64,000 nt of DNA from Acholoe squamosa (Eukaryota > Annelida > Polychaeta > Phyllodocida > Polynoidae): NCBI GenBank assembly GCA_949317995.1, contig OX439037.1, positions 52,858,080-52,922,079 on the forward strand, given 5' to 3'. The position numbers and the translations under genes were made by a program. The notes below the pieces were generated by a model. It ran no database searches and was not told the DNA's origin. It saw only the letters and a program-made list of their open reading frames with translations. Below are positions 30,571 to 39,700 of the stretch, piece by piece; within the stretch, counting starts at the first letter, position 1, and the number at the start of each line of letters is the position of its first letter.

Positions 30571-30773
30571 TTACAGCATATAGACATGAAGGCGGCTCCT
30601 GATGACGCTCCTACACACTGGACACTTGGCCACCTTCCCTGAGCACGGTTCACAACAGATGAGGTGTGAACAGCTCAGGAACAACACCTGTACCTGGTTA
30701 TTCAGACACACCTTACAGCGCATAGACGTCCGCAGCGACTCCAGCTCATCCTCGTGACTCAGGTGGTCAGTGT
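30571..30773 (-). CDS. RING-gene terminal exon: C3HC4 RING finger
   Basis: Acceptor ATTTCAG, first two bases complete a phase-1 codon, stop TAA at 30571-30573. It encodes TDHLSHEDELESLRTSM, then the RING with CKVC, CSHLICCEPC and CPVC, and ends SRLHVYML. The spacing of Cys and His residues (CxxC, CxHxxCxxC, CxxC) is the compact IAP-type RING. Such a C-terminal RING recruits an E2 and transfers ubiquitin. Confidence 0.85.
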
Positions 30774-33700
30774 CTGAAATAGAACGGATCTAACAGTGGG
30801 TAAAATGGTCAAAAGTAGTGGGGGTTTTACGTACTTAGGGAGCGTTCATTATTTATGGCAGGGGGGGACGACAATCTGTCAGAATGAATACGTCAGAAAA
30901 AACTGACCCCCCCCTTCAGAATGGGTTGAGAAAAAATGACCCCCCCTTTCGGAATGGGTTGAAAAAAAATGACCCCCCCCCTTAGGAATGGGTTGAATAA
31001 AAAGACCCCCCCCCCCCCTCAGAATAAATTGAAAGAAAATGACTCCCACCACATTTAACTACATTCAACAGAGGCTACATCAGGTCCTTTCATTATACAA
31101 GGTGATATTAGCAGCTTTAGAACCATTTCAGTTATATGTCATCTTTTGAGCAGTCAAATTGTGAATACACTGCTGTTGATTGATTTACCTCTAGGTAAAA
31201 TATCAATTTGAAGGCTAGCATGGATAAGACGTACTTGCGTGCACATTTTTTTAGCTGGTTTCTGTGAATTTGTGAACGATCTTTGAGCAGGTACCCATAT
31301 TGTTTTTTCCCGTGCTAGCCCCCCTTTAAGGGCCGGCTAGCATGGGCTACTACTGATGCAGCTAAAATAGGTATGTCTTAGTAAAATATTCCATGTGACC
31401 TACTCCTGACCAATGGAAAAATTGTTCTGATTGAGGGACTTGGTTCTGGTTTCTTTTTCAAAAATTTTATATACGGTACAGAAAAAAACTTTTGTAGCTT
31501 GTCTTTCTCTTTAGATTTCATTGTAATCTCAGTTTTTATATCAATTTGAAGGGTGTTATAGACATAATTCTTGTCAGGGTTGATTTCATCAATGGGTGAA
31601 AACAAGAGTTAAATCTGGAAAGATCTGATTGCGAGTTGCGGTGATTTTAGCATGAGGTGTATGGTGTAGCACCACAAAGTGCTGTTTGTGGTGTACCATA
31701 CCCTTCCCAGTACCCCTTTAAAGGAAAGTACTTATTTTCATGATGACATCTTTTGAGACAATCAGCAGGGCGAGCAAAAGAACAAGGAACATTGTGTCAC
31801 AAATTGGGCCAAATACTTCAATCTCAAGAGCTGAACAGTGTTACACCCCAGGGAAAACTGTATACATATACCAATTTACAATTACAATTTTACAATTTAC
31901 AATTTTATTTATTCACATCCTCATCAGAGGTAAAGGAAAGAAAATAAGAAAAGAAATCAGCTCTAGCTGATAGTTACAATGGCTTCACTGAGTTACAAGT
32001 GTATAAACATTACAAGTGTGATAATAAGTTTACATATAAATGAATGCAAATACTTAAAACAGAAAAAGATCAACTTAGTACCTGACTATGTACATTTGTA
32101 GTAGGACACAAAAGTACTACTGATAATACTTCATCCAGCGGATGTGAGGGCCAGGCAAATCTGGCAGTACCAATAAAATAAGTTGAGATTCTCGGTCTCC
32201 AGCACCGATGAGCACCATGTTGACTAGTAAACGGTGTGAAGACGGTATGAGGTATAGGAGCACCACACAAACTACCTAATTTGACTAGTGTGTCCTAATG
32301 ACAATATAAAGTACAGTACACCACTCTAGCTATCCAACTTTTATCTATCCACCATGGTAAGATTGATGGGTCAATATGCGATGAAACAGTTACACTATGC
32401 TTTGGGCTATTATTGCATAGACTTTTTCCTTCTTGCCCGCTTTTTATTGTTCTTTTTTGCTGGGGCTATCCTCTTCGTGGGTCTGAATTTTTCCATGACA
32501 ATTGCACAAAATTTGGATAAGTGTGTAAGAACAAAGGGGTTTTTGTTATTAAAAAGATCCACCATAGCCACTGTACTTGGTCGTGGTGGTATATTATTGG
32601 CAAGAAGTAATGCTCGATCATGGTCAAAAGCTGGACAATGGAAAACGTAATGCAATTCATCCCCAATGTCATCACTCTTGCATAGGGGGCACTTTCTTTG
32701 GGAATACTCAATACCAGCGTATCTCCCAGTTACCACCGGAAGGCGGTGATTTCCACACCGGAATCTACACAAAGGGATTGAATACTTTTGATTAAGGTTA
32801 AGCAGATATGGTTCAAGATTGAGCTCAGTTTTGAAAATTCTGTAATTGTAACAGTGTCCAGAGCCCATTACACTACTGTGCCAATCCTGATATTCTATGT
32901 CAGTGAGTCGTCTTTTAACTTTGGCTTTTAACAAGTTATGTGGTATATTAGTAGCAGCATGCCCAAGAAGATTGCCAAGTCCATTTTGATCCATACATCT
33001 CTGGACATATGTGAGCCACTGTGACTGTAGGCTACCATTAGTCTGCTTACCATGCACAATATTATACAATATAAGAGATATCTTGCTTGTTTTCCCTGTA
33101 ACAATCTTGTGCCAGAAATTAATTACCCTCTGTTTTACCAAGCAACTTAGCCTGGAGCGACCAAGCTCTCCTAGTGCAACACAGTTGGCTGTGCGGCCAT
33201 TCAATTTTAGAATAAATTTACAAAAATAGCTCTGGACACGTTCAATCTCACTTAAGTCTGAGAAACCCCATACTTCACAGCCATACAATAGTATTGGGAC
33301 AATGCAAGAATCTAATAGGTGGCACTGTATGTCAACTGGTAGTTGAAGTTTTCTTGACTTTGATAGTAGGCTGAACAAGGCCCGCTTAGCCTGTGTGACT
33401 TGCTTCTTTATAGCTTGGGTGAATTTTCCATTAAAATTGAATTCTATACCCAGATATGTGTAACTATATTGTACTTCAAGCTGCTCGTTCTGGTAAAACA
33501 GTTTGGGTAGTTTCTTTACCTTTCCCCTAGAGAAAATCACTACTTTTGTTTTTGGGGTATTTACATCAAGTTTCCAATCATGGCAATACTTCTGCAGCAC
33601 ATGAAGCATGTCTTGCAGATCCTGGGCTGACTCACTAAGTAGAATTGTGTCATCGGCATACAATAAGATATAAAGCTTCAGAAGCGCTTGAGATTCAGGA

Positions 33701-36700
33701 TCAGTACCTAAGGAGCTAATACCTTTGCAGTGATTTTGAAAATGAATTTCCAGATCATTCAAGTAAATTGCGAAAAGGAGTGGGGAAAGATTCTCCCCTT
33801 GTCTTACTCCAATGTTGCAGCTAAAATACTCAGATAGGCAGTTTTCAACCCGGATGCAAGATTTTGCAGCCTTGTACATGTTCTTAATAACAGTAAGTAC
33901 CTTGTCATCAATATTAGTTTTAAGGAGTTTCAACCACAATGATGACCTGTCCACAGTATCAAATGCCTTCCTATAGTCAACAAAGGCACAAAATAACCTT
34001 TTTTTTTCTGGGAAAGAAATAGTTCAATTATACAGTGCAAGTTAAATATGTGATCAAGTGTGGAGTAACCTTCTCTAAATCCTGCTTGCTCTTCTCCTAA
34101 CATATTGTTATGTTCCAAGTAAGTGCGTAGGCGTAAATCTAGTAACATAGTGAACAACTTTTCCATGCAACTAAGTAGAGTTATACCTCTGTAGTTGTCA
34201 GGATCGTTAATATTACCCTTATTCTTATATATAGGTACTATAACACCAACAGACCAGCTCTCGGGGACAATACCAGTATCTAGCACCAGATTAAAATAGC
34301 CACAGATCACAGTTAAAAGAGAGCGAGGACTGTTTTTCAAAAACTCATTAATAATGGAGTCATTTCCCGCCACTTTCCCATTTTTTAGTCTCTTTACCGC
34401 TGCCTCAATTTCTGCGACAGTTACTGGCTTGTTGAAGGATAAATTACTAGCCTCAGGCAGCAGGCCCCCATGACCAGTCCTTAAACCATCATCGTCAGTA
34501 TTTGCATACTCAGAAGGTGCATTCGTTACCACATTCAGGCTTTCAAAGTGGGTCTTGAAAGAGTCAAGAGAGATTAGGACACTCTTGTTTTTCGAACCCT
34601 GGGCATTGTTAATGATCTTCCAGTATTCTTTAGGGTTTGTACTTTTTACACCCCATAGCTTTGTAGTCAACTTACTGTGGTAGTTTGATATGGCAAGCCT
34701 TATGGTTTTCTTGTATTTCTTGTTTAACTGTTTTAACAAAAACTTATCTGCAGGGTCCTTGCCCATGGCATAGCGATTTTTTATCTTGAGCACTTCTTTT
34801 CGGGCTTTCTCACACTCCTCCGTGAACCAGGGTTTTCTGGGCATTATGCGTTTCCGGTATGCACCTGTGCTATTATTTGTAGCCCTTCTGTGGGGTAGAG
34901 TTTTAATAACACCGGTATGCTTACCACTCTCCATGTACAGCTGGGTGACCAACTTGGATATGTGGTAAATGTCTGCCTGGACTACTTCGGTACCTGACTC
35001 TTGCATGTTTCTGATAAGTGCATTTATATTCCAAACAATATCCAGATCAAACGATTCATTAAACACTGGACCCTTACCAACTTCCCAACATACCCTAGTG
35101 GAAGGCACTTGAAGGCCAATATCCCGAGTACAAGGCTCATTCTGTGTTACCACAGGTGGACTTGATGCAGAGAGCTCTAGAATGATAGGGGAATGCACAT
35201 CTGACAGGCAGGAGTCAAAAGTACCAACAGAGAAAGTGTTTATAGAGGGAAACAACGATGCAGTTGCAACAGCGTAGTCTATAGTGCTCGCACCTTTACA
35301 CGTAAATTCAGCCAATCTTTTGCCAAATCTACCGTTTACAAGGAGGAGGCCTGCACTTATGCAGAGGTCAATAAGCTTCTTACCATTTAAGTCGAGCTTC
35401 TGGCCAGTCCACATCCTTTCTACTTCTATACCCAGCCTCCTCATAGCAGTAGTGTCTAAGTAGATTTCACTTGCAATGTCCTCCAAACCTGTTTCATGTT
35501 GTACATGTTTACCTGGTTCTGTAAAGTCATGTGCACTTCCAGTCCTTGCATTAAAGTCACCGACCAGACATATTTCACAATCAGAATCAAGACTCTGTAT
35601 ATTGATAAGGTCAGACAGTATGCTTTCAAACTCCTCACTTGTGCTGTAGGGGGAGTCTGAGGGGGGAATGTAAACGGTTCCTAAAATGAGGTTATATCCT
35701 AAGATTATTGGTTCTAGTCTTAACCACTGGACAAATTCATTCTCACTAGGTTTGGCGGGGCTAACATATTTTGCTATTTCATTTTTGATAAATGTAGCTA
35801 TGCCCCCTGACTTCCTCGAGAATTTCTCCCTATGATGATAAAACGGGGTAAAACCTTCTATGTCTATATTTGCCTCATCAAGAGCATCAAGCTTTGTCTC
35901 TGATAGGCTAATGACATCAAAGTTATCATAAATATAGTCTTCTAGTACTGCATAGTTAAGCTTCGAGATAAGGCCACAGACGTTCAGTCCTAGGATTCGC
36001 AGGTGTTGGACTTGACATTTGATATCCACATTGGAAATAACCTCTGGGCTGACTAACAAGAGTGGATGTGACTCAGCTCCTGGAGCTCTGCAGAAACTGT
36101 TTGAGGGTGGGGTTTTAGAGAAACCATGCCCATGGGGTGATGTTAACGGAGTAACATCATTGGGACTTGTCCCCATGGGCTCTGGCCCCAACCGCCGGGC
36201 ACCATCGCCTGCCAGCTGGGGTGGGACGGCTGTAGCCCAACATTATAGACAATGCCAGGTCGAGCAGGGGTACTAGGTGATAATTGACCAAACCCACTCT
36301 GTAGCTGTGCAAAAGGCATTTGCGGGTAGGTCATCTGACCTAGGTTTGGTGGTTGGACATAGGGCAGTACTTGTGTAAGCCCCGTAACCCCAGTAAAGGT
36401 TGGCTGCAAGATTTGGGTCTGGACTTGTGGTAGGGTAGAGCTAGAAGTATTACTATCCTTGTCCTTGGTTGCCGTTCCCTGGTTGCTCTGGTTTGGCTGG
36501 GAGGCTTGGGCCTGAGCTTGTGGCACTTGATGTAGGGCAGGGCTAGGGTCGTTACTATCCCCATCCTTGTCCTTGTCGGACGACTTCTGGTCGCTTGTGC
36601 ATGTCTGGGGGGCTTGGACCTGAGCTTGTGGCTCCTCCTCATCTTTTAGGCATACAAATGTTTCTTTCATGAGTTGTTGCAACTCATCCATGATCATTTG

Positions 36701-39700
36701 CTTTTCAAAGGCCACGGATGGAGATGGTTGTGGGGTAGAGGCCTGAGGGACCTTCTTGGCCTTGGCCTGCCCTCGACTGGGTTGCTTTGGATAGGCACCC
36801 TTATTACTGGGACCAGTAACATCCTCTTCAGATTCTAGTTCTGAGAATCTATTGCTGACCGGTATCGGGACAGCCCTCGGGTGATTCTGTGAGTTTTGGC
36901 CACCCTTTAGTTTATTGTGCACAGGGGCTGACCAGCCATTTCCTCCAGCAGGGACTTGGCAGGCCGTTTTCTGATGGGCCACTGTCACTGGGTTATTTGC
37001 TGCCTCCTCTCCTGAGATCACAATCTTCAGATTAGTTGCTACTTGCTTCAAACCTGGCTGACGAAGATGCAATTTGTCCTTCTTAAGCCTACTGGGCAGG
37101 TATTTGAAAGTGGAATTGTGGTCCACAAAACACACCCGCTCTGAATGCAGTGACTCCAAGAAATCATTGAAGTTGTCAATACGGTCATTAAGGTTCAGGT
37201 GCGCCTTGTCATAGCGATGGAGTATTCCTGAGAGCACCACCTTTGTGTCCTGGTTGTAGAACAGGATGTCACTAACCAATGCCTGGTATTCAGACTTCAT
37301 GCTGTTGAAATATCCCTGTTCCACATTATTCGTCCCACAATGGACGATGACATACTTAGGAGTTTTCCCTTGTAGCACATTCGCTATGCGGCGCCGGACA
37401 CCCTTGATGTCTGCACCGGGGTTGACATCTACAAAGGCCCGGACATCTCCCATGCACTGCTCAATGCCTTGCAGCATTGAGTCTGAGAGGATAATCACGT
37501 CAGTTCCAGCAGGGGTGCTTGGCACAGTGCACGCACTTGTGTGAGCTGCAGTTGTTTGGGTTGTGCCGGCTGTAGGGGCAGCAGGGGGGATGAGGCTGGT
37601 CTTTCGAATCTCTTCCCTGACGTTCTGGAGAGTGACTCCCATGAGGTTTACCCCTTTACCATCTCTGCCAAATCCCCAGCATGAGTCCGTCTCCATGTTG
37701 TGGATGAGTTGGCTGGTACCAGTGGCCTGGAGGGCGTCATAGTACTCCCGTGACTGCTGTGCCTGAATTGTTCCTATGTGCAACATGACTTCCCCTTTCA
37801 TGTTGTCCCAATCACTGGAAGGCTTGGGTATGTTTTAGCTTCCTCATTTCTTCAGCTTTGTCATCGAGCCCATGCTGCTTCAGCTTGTTGAAGCAGTACA
37901 GATGCTCCTGTGATTTAAATGACAGGCCCTTGTCTGTCAAATGGCATATGTAGTGGGTGGAGAGTATATTCTTCCACCCTCTGAAGTAGATGACATCATT
38001 GTTACTGTCTTGGAGGACCTTTAACTGGTCCCTCACACTTTCAAGCTCATCACGCAGCAGGGAGTGGGCAGCCTGGAATGTATCAAATGATGCTAACCAA
38101 AGTGGTAGTGACTGGCCTCATCCATGTTTAAAGGGGGCTTATCATGTCAAATCTTAATATGGGTACCTGCCAAAAGATCTTTCACAAATTTGTAGGAACC
38201 AGCGGAAAAATTCCGATGCCCCGATTGGTCAAGGAGTGGTCATGTGAGTTGGTAACACAGGTACCGGTACATCTTATCCGTGCTAACCACCCTTTGACAC
38301 ACAAAGAAGTAAGACTCCGATCATATAACATAATCAAATGGATTTGAATTAGAGGTAGCTGGTAACAAAATGTTGGGCAGAATTATATCTAGAATTATTA
38401 CTGAAAACCAAATAGTTAAAATTCGCGACGTGTCGCAAAAATTTTTGTTCCTTTGTCATAAAATTTGCATCACATTGGCAAATACTCCCCAACAGGAAAC
38501 TACCTGGCCCTCGGGAATGGGTAAAAAAAAAATGACCCCCCCCTCTAAGAATAGGTTGAAAAAAAGCGACCCCCCTCTAAGAATAGGTTGAAAATAAATG
38601 ACCACCCCCCTTTGAATACCTCCAAAAAAAATGACCCCCCCCCCTTCATTTGGTCATCCCCCCCGCCATAAATAATGAACGCTCCCTTAATACGCCCGGT
38701 TTCGCTGGATTTCTTTGATCAATTGCACCTACCGTAATCTCCCGCGTATAAGGCGCGTCTTATATGCAAATCAGACCGGGGATGGGTCTTATACGCGGGA
38801 GGCAAGCTGCCTTGAGTTGGGGGTGCGCCTTATACGTGGGTTTTTCCAATAACTCATTTGGGATTAAGTCAGGTATGATGCTGATCATATATATTTTTTT
38901 TAATGCCACAAATGAGGTGTGGCCAGAGGTAGAACTTGTTTCTAACATTGTATCATCAGTTCTTTAGATTTCTTTTCCTACATTCATGTATTCTCTCAAT
39001 GCTGTAGCATGTTAGAGAATGAATTTAGATCAAAACATTATCTAAAAATAGTTTGAACATCTATTCTTAAGTCAAACACATAGCAAGTTTATATAAATGG
39101 TATACTGGCTCCATCTGGTGGCACTTCTAGGAACCATTCCTATTGAATACAGGATTATAAATGATCATGATCAAGATACAGTTTGCATTATTATTATGTG
39201 TTAGATTGTATTCCCAGTTCTGTAGTTGTAAATCGATTTTAGGTTATCCATGCTTAGATCACTGTTTTACATGATAGATTTTATGCTATCATGTAAATAA
39301 GTCATCATGATGTGGTTGATTTGTCAAAACTGTCAGAAGACAGTATGCAATTGAAATTTACCTCAAACTGTACCTTAATCATGATCATTTATAATCATGT
39401 ATTGGAATGGTTCCTAGAAGTGCCACCAGATGGAGCCAGTATACCATTTATATAGACTTGCTATGTGTTTGACTTCAGAATAGATGTTCAAACTATGTTT
39501 AGATAATGTTTTGATTTAAATTCATTCTCTAACATGCTACAGCATTGATAGAATACATGAATGTAGGAAAAAAAGAAATCAAAAGAACTGATGATACAAT
39601 GTTAGAGACAAGTTCTACTTCTGGTCACACCTCATTTGTGGCATTAAAAAAAAATATATGATCAGCATCATACCCAACCTCATCGTCGGGAGGCGTGGCG

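Larger units (their letters stand above)
31865..38120 (-). mobile_element. Non-LTR retrotransposon (LINE) with NADAR-esterase ORF1
   Basis: Minus-strand element with ORF1 (about 38118-36143) and ORF2 (36191-32410), overlapping by 49 nt. It ends in an ATTGTAAA-type tandem tail (about 31870-31910). The SGNH esterase in ORF1, APE-type endonuclease and RT without RNase H place it in the CR1/L2-like supergroup. The 5' end is probably truncated, as no ATG opens ORF1 and a stop stands at about 38118. Each ORF has one frameshift, so this copy is likely dead but recent. It sits in sense orientation in the RING-gene intron. Confidence 0.85.
30838..38686. mobile_element. 7.85-kb unit bounded by PIF/Harbinger-like inverted repeats
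   Basis: The left end GGGAGCGTTCATTATTTATG (30838) is matched by the inverted right end finishing CATAAATAATGAACGCTCCC (38686). Direct TTA (30835-30837 and 38687-38689) flanks it. Inside each end lie tandem GAATGGGTTGAAAAA/TGACCCCCCC units of about 30 bp (30900-31040 and 38510-38650). A further inverted pair (about 31205-31345 and 38128-38300) shares GCAGGTACCCATATT. The LINE occupies most of the interior. Either a short MITE was split by nested insertions or a large element carries the LINE. Confidence 0.6.

Noticed and set aside
30361..30642. Plus-strand ORF over the RING region
   Set aside because: It crosses a TA microsatellite and is the shadow of the minus-strand RING exon.
35900..36276. 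Independent gene between LINE ORF1 and ORF2
   Set aside because: The region is the overlap and start of ORF2; the plus-strand ORF at 36019-36276 is a shadow.
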